A stretch of 45,006 nucleotides of DNA from Chromera velia (taxonomy: Eukaryota; Sar; Chromeraceae), in the NCBI GenBank assembly GCA_018398765.1, contig JAHBMJ010000070.1, positions 12,501 to 57,506 of the forward strand, given 5' to 3'. The translations under genes and the position numbers were made by a program. Shown in pieces: positions 23,431-34,700 of the stretch (position 1 is the stretch's first letter; every line of letters starts with the position of its first letter). Under the pieces are notes generated by a model. That model ran no database searches. It worked only from the letters and a program-made list of their open reading frames with translations, and was not told the DNA's origin.

Positions 23431-25592
23431 ATGACAGACCAGCAAGAGCTACCGATGCCTTTTCCTTTTCCCGTTCCGTTGGAAGACGGTGTGGAAATTC
23501 GGGAGATCATCAGAGCTCTCGGATACGGCCCATCGACCTGCACCCAGACTCCTCCCCAGCAACATGTGGCCGCTCGGCTGAACTTTTTGATGACAACCGT
23601 TGACCTGCAGAGCACCGACGTAAAAGGGCTCTTCCGGGGGTGGGTGATCAATTTGATGCATCTTGCTGATCACTTCCCGAATGAGAAGATGCGCCATCTC
23701 TGCCAGTGCTATCTCCTTTATTTTATTGGTTCTGCGTCTGGCTGCCGCTGCTTGCACTCTTTTTCAGGAGGACTTCATCAATGGGGAGGAGAAGAACACG
23801 ATTCTTCTGCACTTCGTCGAAAGGTCTCTGACAGAGGGGCTATCAGCAGAAAAGACAGCACATGGGCTTTTTGTGGGAGGGGCGGGTATGTGCATCACCG
23901 ACCAGATGAAGCGAATTACCTTTTGCGCAGACTGCGTGCAGGACATGATCTTGTCGCACAGCGCTTTTCTTACTGAGGTCGCTGGCTCCATTCTCTCTGG
24001 TACACTGACGCCAGAGACAGCCCTGCAGAGACTAGAGCATTTGGGTTTAAACCCCCGAAAGTTTTATATCCTATCCAATGCGGCAGATGTAGACCAAACC
24101 TTCCATGCGGCCCAAGTCGCTGCGCAGAAAACAGACATCCCGATGCTCTCGTGGGTCCTCCAGACTTACGGAAAGTTCATTCGAACCCGTATCTCTGAAC
24201 GCAGTAATTCTGCCTCTGTTCCGTTGGGTGCCCGTGCTCTGATGGGAGCAGACACGGATGGTCTCTGTTGGGGTGGGACAGCGAACAGACGCGCCATGAG
24301 CAGAATCCGGGATGCAGTCCGGTTGTGGGATGGAAAGGTGGGGCTAATGTTTGGTACTTTTTTGTTTTCTCGTCCGCAGGGGAAGTCTGACAAGGGGAAT
24401 TTGACTGGCAGGGAGTTGGTTGCATGAACAGGCACTCTTCTGGAATGTCGCTTTTTTTTGGTTCTTCTGCCTGCTCAGCCGATGTGTACGTTGATGCTTT
24501 GGTTTGTGCGTGCATGAGCGTTGATGCTTTGGTTTGTGCGTGCATGGGCGTTGATGCTTTGGTTTGTGTGTGCATGAGCGTTGATGCTTTGGTTTGTGCG
24601 TGCATGAGCGTTGATGCTTTGGTTTGTGCGTGCATGAGCGTTGATGCTTTGGTTTGTGCATGAGCGTTGATGCTTTGGTTTGTGCGTGAGCATTGACGCT
24701 GCGTGTATTCGCATGATGTTTCTCTCTGCATGAACAAGCTGTCCGTCTGCATGCTTGGGCAAGGATGCAGGGTGCGTTTGCGGACTTTGTCGAATCGGAA
24801 TTCCTAAGTGGGGATTCGTCTGCGTCCTCTGTTATTCTGGATGAGGAGGAGAAACGGGCAATAGAGAGAGAGGTGAAGCGACAGAGGGGAACGGGTTGGG
24901 GGCTCAAACCCGCAAAGTCTCTTCCCCCCGTGTCTGCTGGTGGTGTGAACATGCAGCTTGAGGAGAAACAAAAGGAAGAAGAAGGGGAGGGGGAGATGGG
25001 GACGTTGTATGAGTCTCGTGTTCTTGCTTTTGAGAGACTGGTGGAGCACTTTGGCACAGGTGTATTCCCTGCCCTGGACTCCCTTGTTGACTTGGGGAGG
25101 GTGGATGCGGTGGATTTTCTTCTTCGAGCGTACACCATCGATTTGTCAACTCCTCTGACTGACAATCTGGAGGACATTTTAGAAGCGGAGAGAGCGGAAG
25201 GGAAAGAAGGACAGGAAGGGGGGGAAAAAGAAGTGTGCGGCATTTGCCATGCTGCTATCGTCCACCCCGTGACTTTAGAGTGCAACGGCCGACACACTTT
25301 CTGCAGTGTGTGTCTGCGGAGAGTCCGGTATCCCAGTGCAGATCGGCCATACGTCCCGTGTCCGATGTGTCGGGAAGAGGTCTGGTTCCCCTACGGATAT
25401 AAATCGATGTCGGACAGACAGGCCAAATCGCTCCGTGAATGGATCACTAGAGAGGGGGGGGCTAGTACGAATCCGGCAGATGAACAGTCAGACGAAGAAG
25501 AGTGTGACCCGTCAACCAGACACCAGAGCAAGGCAGAGAGACCCCCTCTGTGGTGGGCCCGCAAGTGGTGGGAGGAGAAGGGGAGGCTCTAG
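23431..25592 (+). CDS. RING-finger protein with ankyrin-like segments, putative E3 ubiquitin ligase
   Basis: The model has exons 23431-23643, 23768-24337 and 24771-25592, joined in phase 0 with acceptors TTTTCAG|GAGGAC and GATGCAG|GGTGCG, giving about 534 residues. The first donor (GTGATC at 23644) is weak and may be wrong; the second (AAG|GTGGGG at 24338) is better. Exon 2 has an ankyrin-like helix pair (TFHAAQVAAQKTDIPMLSWV) and exon 3 another (ALDSLVDLGRVDAVDFLLRA). Residues about 417-461 form a C3HC4 RING: CGIC, then CNGRHTFCSVC, then CPMC, with spacings CX2CX11CX3HX2CX2CX15CX2C. RING domains recruit E2 enzymes for ubiquitin transfer, so an E3 ligase role is likely; the substrate is unknown. 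The stop at 25592 may be the true end, or splicing may continue to the ankyrin exon at 26184. Confidence 0.7.
24491..24692 (+). repeat. 30-bp minisatellite, about 7 copies, in a RING-gene intron
   Basis: Units start at 24491, 24521, 24551, 24581, 24611, 24641 and 24667. Each reads TTGATGCTTTGGTTTGTGCG followed by TGCATGAGCG, and the last two are shortened to 26 bp. The 30-bp period keeps every frame open, giving decapeptide repeats on both strands. The tract lies between a donor and an acceptor that join the flanking exons in phase, so I read it as intronic. A coding role cannot be excluded. Confidence 0.85.
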
Positions 25593-26086
25593 GACAAGGC
25601 GGACACTTTAGGGTCGTGTCTGTTTGCGGTTTCGGTTGCCGCCTGTTCCATTGGAGTGATGGAGATGCTCTGCAGGGACTTTGGGGTGGATCCCTCGACG
25701 GTCGGTCGGTCGAATTGGTGTATGTCAACATGATCTGGAGTTTGCTTAATTCTTTTTTGAATTTGTGTATGGAAGCTCAAACCAACAAGCTTGGCATCGG
25801 AGCGGCGGAGAAAGAGGGTCGCTCTGTAACCAGTAAGGCTTCTTGCCTCTGCTGCTTTACGGAAAAGTCTCTTCGTGTCTGCATGCGCAACATGCTTGGA
25901 TTGCAAACGTTTGACGACTGTAACCGAATGTTTGCCTCATGCAGGCTAGATTGAATACAACTATCGTATGTTTTCTTGACATGCAGCTAGTCTAAGATTG
26001 ATGGATCTTTGCTTCTCATGCAGATGTCACAGATCACCTCCCTTGTCCCCCCATGCATGGTCTGTCTCTTCTTTGCTCTGTTTCTC

Positions 26087-26124
<38 letters not shown>

Positions 26125-26183
26125 TTCTCTGTGCGTGGGTGCTTGCGGTGTGTTCATGTGTTCGTGCGATGATATGTATGCAG
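25593..26183. other. Spacer or intron with a CT microsatellite
   Basis: This stretch lies between the RING exon stop and the ankyrin exon. It has a (CT)15 run at 26091-26120 and no domain-bearing frame. It is either the RING gene's 3' region or an intron leading to the ankyrin exon, whose acceptor is at about 26183. Confidence 0.5.
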
Positions 26184-26402
26184 GCATCGTTCCTTGGCAG
26201 ATCGATGCTCCGGGTTGCCGTGACGTGCGACCAGATGGTCTCTGCGCAGTGGCTTCTCTCTCGTGCCCCCTCGTTGGTGAGTCAGGTCTGTCGGGAGGAC
26301 AGGAAGACCCCCGTGGACGCGGCGATTCTTTCGGGCCAATCCCAGATGGTCTTCTTGCTAGAGTTGCACATGCATCTCTCATGCGCAGCTAGCTGCCTTT
26401 GA
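26184..26402 (+). CDS. Ankyrin-repeat exon (partial gene)
   Basis: After the acceptor TATGCAG|GCATCG the frame encodes 72 residues with about two ankyrin-type helix pairs (LRVAVTCDQMVSAQWLLSRA and DRKTPVDAAILSGQSQMVFL), then a stop. Ankyrin repeats are protein-binding scaffolds. The exon may be the 3' end of the RING gene (a RING-ankyrin ligase) or a leftover piece of another gene. No donor in the RING exon joins it convincingly without cutting conserved-looking sequence. Confidence 0.5.
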   Translation, partial: ASFLGRSMLRVAVTCDQMVSAQWLLSRAPSLVSQVCREDRKTPVDAAILSGQSQMVFLLELHMHLSCAASCL

Positions 26403-28701
26403 AGACTGCTGAAGAGTCGTTTTGGAAAGACGTGGTTTTGGGGAGTGAGGATGAAGAGGTAGGGGGGAGAAGCGAANGGGGGGGAAGGACAAGGAGGAAG
26501 AGACAAAGAAAAAGAACTGCGAGCGATTGAGAGCGATCCGGATACGGGAAGCAAAGAACGTCAAAGTTCGTTCTCGATGGTCTTGAAGGAAGACTTCCCC
26601 CCCCTCTCTGCTTGCACCTAACTGTCCTGTAGGGGGGGAAATTGAGAAGAAGCAAGATTTTTTCTTCCGGATAAAGAGGGAGAGCGACTTCTTCCCTTTC
26701 TTCCTCCCTGCCTTCTGGGGGGAACGCTTTTGGTTTCGTTTCTTAGCATCGCGCTTTGTCTCTTGTCCTGCTTTCTGTGTTGTCTTCGCACCCCCCCTTG
26801 TGTTCTGTCGATCATTTCTACGGCTCGCTTCTTGTCTGGATTTGTTTGGCCAGAATGATAAACAAAAACTTACATTGATCACGTCGCGGGTCTCGCTTGA
26901 GTCTACTTGGTCCAACCCACGCAATGGTCCACTGCAGCACATATCGTTCATTCAACAGAAAACAGATTCAACAGCGCCGAGTTATCTCTTTCTCCCTTCC
27001 CTCCCCTGGGACCTTCTTCCTTTGCGTTTGCCTTTTTGGCTCTTCCTTCTGTCCTGCTGTCCAACCGTTGTTTTATTTTTCTGTACATCGATCTCCGTTC
27101 TTTCTTTATCAAAGACAGGATATTCCATCACGAGAAGCACTTCATCTTCGACTATCTGAATCCCTAACCATCCTTCACAGAACTGGCACGTCCTCTTTTC
27201 TAATTGTATCTTTTTCTCCCCTCTTGCCAGAATTTTCCCCCGTGTCGCAGCAACGCAGCCAAGCCTAGAGCCAAACAGCTGTCCCCCAGTCTGCACGCCG
27301 CTCTTCTTTTGTGTTCCGACCTGGGCGCTACTCTCGTGTAACAGAAAGGGCCTTCAAAGGGGCCTTTCCTATTCTTTGTCTATCTATTCGCATTTTTGTG
27401 CCCGCCTTCCTGCCAGTTCTGTCTTTGAAGAAAGATCGAGAGATGGAGACAATTTCCATTTGAGAACTGTCTGTGCACATCGTCCTGCCAGCCCCGTCTT
27501 TTCGTTTGAATCGTTTCTGCTCCTTTCTTCTAGTTTTTTATTTCTCTCTATTCTTTCTCCGAATGCATCTTTCTTCTTCTCGCGATCGTCTAACTCGTTT
27601 TTTGTTATCTTCCGCAGCCATCTTTCCATCCAGTCGACTCTTTCCGGAACTACTCTCGTAAGCGGGGCCAGAGTCCTATATATGTGTGTAAGCGCCCCCT
27701 GCAGACAGGACTCCTCTAGGGACTCCTGCTGCCAGTGTGGGTTACTACAATTCCATGGTTGAGATTGGTACTATCATAACAAATATAAATATCACACATT
27801 AAAATTTAATTATGTTTTGGCTCGTATTAGCAGCATGATTAGCTACTATAACACCGATAACCGTTATTTGGGGGTCAAATACCGAATTTATAGGTATATT
27901 GATTAATTGATTGATTGATAAGTTCCATATATAAGCTGGGGTATAAGGTATTTATTTAGGTATTTGTAATTAACTCTCAAGGAGTTCAGGGAATCGTTCA
28001 GGGTCAACGATCTAAAATCGGGTATGTGTTACAGAATATGTTGTTCCAGATCGAGAGTTTAGGGAGAGTTCATGAAGCAATTTTATTCGTGTATATATAT
28101 TACGACCAAATCACCTAAATATAGGTAGTGTCCTAGATAGTGTCAGCGACAAACACCCTAGCAAACACCGCAAGTTATTAAACCACAATTAAAGTTTTTT
28201 TTACCCAGTTTTCCTAGGCATGTCACAGTAAAAAAAAGAAAAGAAAAAAAGTCTCTAGAAAAACGAGTTATCTACTTTTTTTTTTTTTTTTTTTTTTTTT
28301 TTGCCTGCAACACTTGTGCACACACCGATGCAATAGCTAAACAACAGTTGTTTTAGACAAAAAAAAAAGAAGAAAAAAAAAGTATCTGACAAAGAGAATT
28401 ATTTACTTTTTTTTTTCTTTGTGATAACCCTAGTAGTTTTCAAGTTATACTAATCATTTCATATTTTAATTTTCATACATAATTGCTTAAATATACTGAA
28501 AACGGTAAGTTTAAATATTATTGCAGAGTACCGCTAGGAGTACCGTTATTTACTAGGTTATATTTAAGTCATAACCGGTATGCGGTATTCAACAACTCTA
28601 TTACTATGAAAAAATAATATTTTGTAGCCCAATAATGTCATCATCTAAAAGGAGTGCAACTTTGTGCAAGTAAAATTGTTTTTCTAGTTGTCTTTCACAT
28701 T
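26403..28701. other. Long stretch with no supportable gene
   Basis: 26403-27760 is GC-moderate with long T- or A-rich open frames on both strands (for example minus 26379-26951, Lys/Arg/Ser-rich) that look like low-complexity artefacts. One undetermined base is at 26477. 27760-28640 is AT-rich. It contains two related segments about 130 bp apart (about 28228-28302 and 28358-28417), each an A/G-run, a unique piece and a T-run; the first T-run is about 27 nt long. The 3' untranslated region of the following minus-strand gene probably ends near 28650. Confidence 0.5.
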
Positions 28702-31700
28702 TTACCATGCAAACTTAATCACAAAAGCAGGAAGCGTACGGCGAGACTCCCTGACAACAAAAAATCCAGTGGTGTGGTCACTTTTCTTGCAGACACGGGC
28801 TCGGACGAGAAGCATTTTGCTGCCTCCTCTACAATAACTATGGGAAGTGTTCGGGTCGCATCCCAAATAAACGCCCCTCCCATGTGCATCTCCACTCGAA
28901 ATCCGCACACCGTCTTCCCCCCCCGCTTTGAGACCGTTCTCTGCGATGCTCATCATGTTCTGTTCCGGCGTGCCGTGCACACAGATGTGCTCTTCAAGGC
29001 GACAGCCGCACTTCTGTTCGTGCGCCTTGCTTGCCGCCTCGAACTCCTTCAAAAGCTGAGGGTTGTTCACCACCTCCACTCCCTGGACCTTCCATGTGGA
29101 GTGGGCCCTTAGGCGAAGAAAACCTGCCTCCGCAATGCACCACTGCTGGGCGTTCCGTTCCAGTCAGGCACGCTCAGCGCGGAGGGAGGAGGTCGGGTCA
29201 GGTCAACCAGCGGCCTCCTGGAGGAAAGAACGCGTGGAGGTGCAACGGCAGCCTGCGTAGAGGTGTCAAAGCGCACAACGAATTTGGGGAGGGCGAGGGC
29301 CTCATCGTAGATGATCAACTCGTCGTTCCGCACCCCCCCGTGCCGAGTCGTCTCTCTAGGGGCCATGACAGAATCAAATCCTGCCATTTGCATCTTCGAA
29401 AGATCCACATCGAACCATCTTCCCTGACTGTTCTTCTTGACGGCATCACTCAATGACTTCGGCATCTTCGTGTTGAAGCCCGCACTCAAATTCAGAACGC
29501 GACCCTTCACGACCTCACAGACGATCAGAAGACCGCTGCCCTTCGTGTACAGTCGCTGCGCGGACTTCGTGGAGTTTCTCGCGAAGTACACACCCTGCCC
29601 GAACATGTTTGTGTCCTTCCTCTCAGGCAGCCGGAAACCAGTCTTGCAAATGGCATCCGTCGCCTCGGCAGTGGTCCCATGAAAGAGCAACTCTGGGTCG
29701 AGCTGGTGGGGTCGTGTGTGTCTGCATTCACGCAGCCGTCTCTTCGCTTCGTGAAACCGTTTGGTTAGGGATGCGTTGACGACGACTTCGATGTCCACTA
29801 CGACGAGGGCACCGTGGTGCGCTTGCAGCGCGGAGTGCTCGGTGAGGTCCTTGATTCGGAGGTACTGGTCGCCCCAGTCGGGGTCCTCGTGGGTGATGCG
29901 GCGTCTGACTATGTTAGTGCGCTCGAGCTTCCGGAGTTCTTGCTGGCCCTCTTCGTGAATCATGCGGAGGACATCTCTGTTCATCTCCTCCAACTTCCTT
30001 TCCTCTACCTCTCGGAGCCTCTCACACTGACGGCACTTGTCGGGGTCCAGACAGGGGTCTGAACACTTCTGCGTGCACGGGTGACTGTATGCACACGCAA
30101 GGGGGCGGTTGCAGATGGAGTGACAAACGACACGGTCCACCTGCTGATTGCAGTGCTTCTTCAACTCCTTGTGGGAGGGGTCGCGGGGGCAGGGGATGAG
30201 CTGCTCTACAGAGCACTCAGATGCCTCCAAACACCTCTCGCCACAGCGATTCGGACAAACATGACCACAAGAAAGGGTGCGCAGACAGGGTCTCTGACAG
30301 TCGAGCGGTTCATTGCGCAGAGAGCACTGCGTCTTACCGGGACGATGACACTTCTGGCACGTAACGGAGACGGGAAACTTGCATGCACGGCTCCCGTCCT
30401 CTTCCCGCACTCTGCACTGCACAGTCCACTTGTGCTTGTCGGGCTCTATTTCACAAACCATCTGCACACTGTCCGTGCAGAGGTCCGCCTTGTGGAAACT
30501 CTCATTGTCCCCGTGACAGGTCAGACGGCACTCATGCAGACGGCATTCTTTCACACAACCGCACAGCTCTCCGCAGAGAGACAACTCAGCAGACGGGTCT
30601 AAACTGTCGGGGGTGCTGCTGGAGAGCTGTCTCGCTTTTCCCTTGTGCTTGTCACAGGAGAGCTGCAGAGTTGAGGTAGGACTGAGGGAGTTGACAAGAG
30701 CGCCCCATACAGGGGCGGGTCGGAAGGTGGCAGCGTTTCCGACAAACACCACCAGGCTGCGGGCACGGGACTGTGCGACGCACCTTCTGTTTCTTTTGGA
30801 AAGGAACCCGATCCCTTTCTTCTGGTTGTTTCGGGTCATCGACACAATCACAACGTCATCCTCGTCCCCCTGGAACTCGTCAACTGTCACCACATTCACA
30901 CGCCGGTCCTCCCGACGGAGGGGCCCCGGCATGCCTTGCCCCTCGCCCTTGCCCATTCCCCCCTCCTGGGGCCTCTTGTGGGCCCTGTGGGGGTCCACGT
31001 AGACTACTCAGGCAAGCCTGGAGTCACTCCGTGCGAAGTCCTCAACCCTGCGACGGATGAGAATCTTCTGCCCAACATAGGCAGCAAGGATGGTGACTGT
31101 CATACCGCAGTTGCCTGCGATCAGCAGGGCCAAACGCACGCACAGCTCTGCCTCGTTAGAGTTGCTCTTGGAGGTCGACGAAGGCCCCCCTCCTCCTTCA
31201 GACAGGTCCCCTAACTCGGGGTGTGCGTGGTCCCACCAGATGGCGTGTCTGGCACTGGGGGAGGATCTGAGGCAGAAGGGAAGGGGGATCTCGGATACTC
31301 GCGAGTGGTTGTCCCTCAGATGCGGATAAATATCCAAAAGAAGCCGGGAAATCTCCGGATGCATCCTGTTCTGCATGGACAGTTGGCAATTGCCCCTCAA
31401 GCCTGCCTGCAACAGTCTCTCGAACATGGAAACATCAAAGCGGTTGTGAAGGACAAGATCGTAGCTGTTCACAGGCGGTCTCAGCTGTTCGTGGTCGCCT
31501 ATGAGAATGAGGTGTTTGACGGAAGGGGGGAGCGCTGCTCTAAGGGCGGGCTCGCTGATTTCTGCTGCCTCTTCGACGATGCAGACGGTGGGCTGGAGCT
31601 CTCTGAGCAGATCCATCTGGATGCATGCGTTGGTGATCGTCATCGCAACAACGCGGGCATGGGTCTTCAATGCGTCTGCATCTGAACGGCACTGGGCACC

Positions 31701-34700
31701 TCTTAGCTGGCGCTGGACGCTCAGGAGCGTGCGTGAGTGCTCTCGGAGGTGTTTGATTTGGGGAGAAATCCTGCGGAGGATCAGACCGAGAGCCAGCGGC
31801 TATGCGTCAGTGAGGGGGTCGAGAGCCTCTAGCTCGGCATCGCTCTGAGAGGATGACGCAGAAAGGGGCAGGGAGGGAATGAAACGATTGTTTTGGGACT
31901 CCAACTGGAGGGCAAAATGGAGGAGACGGGTGGGAGAGAAGTCAATGGGGAAGAACTTGCTTCTCTCTTCATCGTCCTTCTTTCCATCCTTTCCCTTCTT
32001 CCCTCCCCTATCCCCCCCTGTCCAAAGAAGATTCTCTAGTTCTCTCCTCTCCCGCGTCTCCTCTATCACCGCCTCCTCATCCTCCTCTATCTCCCCCCCC
32101 TCCTCCCCCTCGTCTGATGACCCGTCCTCCTCCACATGTCCCTTCTCAGAACCTCTCCCTTGAGCCCCCCCTGTGTGTTGCTGCGTCTTCTGTGACGGAC
32201 CACTCGAGACTTTCTCGCCCGCTTTCTTCCACACCGCAACCCTGCCTCCAGTCCCCCCCAAAGCAACAGAGGTCGAATTGGAGGGAGAGGGCACAGGCAA
32301 AACAGCAGGCACCCACGTGGACCGCGTGGGACCAGAGGAGGACAAGGAGGAAGTGGAGGGTCCTTCCTGGACGACTCTCTCTGTGTGGCTGGCTGCTTTG
32401 GGGTTCTTCGAGGATTGTTGGGTTTGGGGAAGAGGCTTGTGAGGCGGAAACGGGTCGGTACGGAGCGAATCGGGTGCGCGCTCATTTTTGAGGTGGGAAG
32501 ACTTCCACCCCTCTACCGCGAGAGCGAGAAGACGCCACTCATCCCTGTCGGAGAAGACCGACGAGATGGCCTTCCCACTTGCCAATCTCCCAATTACAAC
32601 CTTCTTCAAACCCTCCCAGTACCTCCGGTTGTCCTCATCGACAGCCTTGTCCTTCCTTCTCCGCGCAAGCTCGCGCACGTCTGCGAGCGCAACGATTTTC
32701 TGTACGGCTTCTACCCCCATCCCATCACGAACATCCTCCGGACCGAGAAGGGAAACCACGAGGTCTGCGGGGGTCTGCCGATGCCCGCTGGTCTGGGAGG
32801 ACAGAGACGGGTCCTGAGAAACGTACAGAAATAGGGGGAGAAAGTAGAAAGTTATTCCTTCTGTTGTCACACTGGAAAAAAACATTGTCATGTCCTGCTC
32901 CTGCCACTTTTGTTGTTTTCAAAGCGCTGTATGCTTTGTGTGCAGACAAACTTCTAATGCAAAAAAGTACTGAGTCTGCAAACGCTTCGATTCGTATTTT
33001 TGTGAGACAAATTAGAGCGTCCCTCTAGGATTCAACGAGGGTCGGTCGGCAGAGAGCAGGCCGGGGAGAAATTGAGGAGTCTGATACTACTGGAACTTCT
33101 TAATCAAACAAGCTGGCTGACCTCTGTGTCGCCATCACCCTTCTTTCTGGCGTTGCCAAACATTCCCTCGAGTGCACTACACAGACGCCGAAGCTCAGTC
33201 TCCAAATCTTTCCTTTTCTCGAAAAGCGATTCTCCCTCTCCCTTTGCCGCCTTCCCCTTCCGCTTCCTCCCCCCCCCCAACAAATCCTCATCCTCCTCCA
33301 TCTGTTGCCGTCTCGAGTCATTCCTGACCCGGAAAGATGCCAACGAACACGCCTCGAGCTCCTCATCCTGACTCCGGCTGCCAAGCCGCGCCACCACAGA
33401 GAAGCCCATCGCCCGACCGCAATGTTTGGAGAACTCATCTAGTGCATGATTCTTGTAGGTCAGCACTAGCACGGGACTCGCACGCCCTCTAGAGAAGGAG
33501 GCTGAACCTCTGAGTCCAAATTGATCTGCTTCAAAGTGCTGGTGTAAAGTGTCCCACAGCATCTCTGCAACCATTGAGCCTACAAATGTCTTTCCCGTCC
33601 CCGGGGGACCCTGCACGAGGGCCAGGCGATGGGACAACGTCGCCATCACCGCTTTCTTCTGCTTCTCGTCAAGAGAGACCTCTTGCTTCATCTGTATGCT
33701 CTTGCGCCTCTCCACCTCCCTCACCCTCTCTTCCAGAGGCACACAGTCGTGCTGGAGATACTCAGGGGGTCCGTTCTCCCCCCGCACCTGCACAATCAAA
33801 TCAGACACCGAGGGACCTCTCAAGGGGCCTGGGGGAGGTTCCACGTCTTCCCCTCCCTTACATCGCTGAAGGGACCGAAGGACTGGCTCCACGCTGTTGT
33901 AGTACACAGGGGACCGGAGGGCACACAGCTCCCTTTTGTCCCCCAAAACTGCAAGCGCACGCAGGCCCGCGTCTGCCGTGCGGCTCTGTTCCCCCGCCCT
34001 CAAATTCCCGCTTTCCCCCCCCGCGTCGATCTGCTGAAGAGACCTAGGCTGTAAATCGAGCACCAGAGCTCCACTCGCCCCTCCCTCCATAACGTCCTCA
34101 ACAGTACAAAAGAGAAGCTCGGAAAATCCGTCTCCCAGACAGAGACAGAGAAGCTCACCAAATTTGACCTGCACCCGTCCCCCCCCCCTCCCCTTTCCCT
34201 TCACCGGGGCCCTCCACGGTCTCAAACTGACGCACAGATTGAAAGGCGATTCGAGGGGCCGAGCCGCGGCACTCACGCGGAGAGTCCGCACGCCCTCAAC
34301 CCGGCAGCGGCAGAGGAATCGCTCCTCAATCCTGCTGGGTGCAGACCCACCCCTCAGCTTCTGCACTAACTGCCTCAATTCACCATGCATGTCCTCTCTC
34401 AACAACTTCGCGTACGTAGAGAAGTACTCTGACGCAGACGCGTACGTGTTTTGGACCACTGGGAGTGCCGTTTTCCCCCCTCCCCCTTTCCCGACCGACG
34501 GGTCGCTTCCCCCTCGAACAAGAAAGTCCAATGCGCAGGGGAGTGCAGGAAGCGAATGCCACGGCATGTGCTGCACGCTCCCCGTGTGGAGCGCCAGCCC
34601 CTCCTCCATTGCATCTGACACAGTCTGTGCAAGTGCCGCAAGAACCCCACCCGCTGGACCCACGGAGAGCGCACGGAACAGCGCAAAGCAGTCGTTCAGC

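Noticed and set aside
24177-25297. Minus-strand frames with Gln/Lys-Ala-Ser-Thr repeats (up to 317 codons)
   Set aside because: They are translations of the 30-bp minisatellite and antisense to the RING exons.
26379-26951. 190-codon minus-strand frame rich in Lys, Arg and Ser
   Set aside because: Low complexity, crosses an undetermined base, no domain, and overlaps the ankyrin exon antisense.
27338-27372. Hairpin-like GAAAGGGCC...GGGGCCTTTC resembling a bacterial terminator
   Set aside because: The genome is eukaryotic by its introns, the stem is imperfect, and no gene ends next to it.
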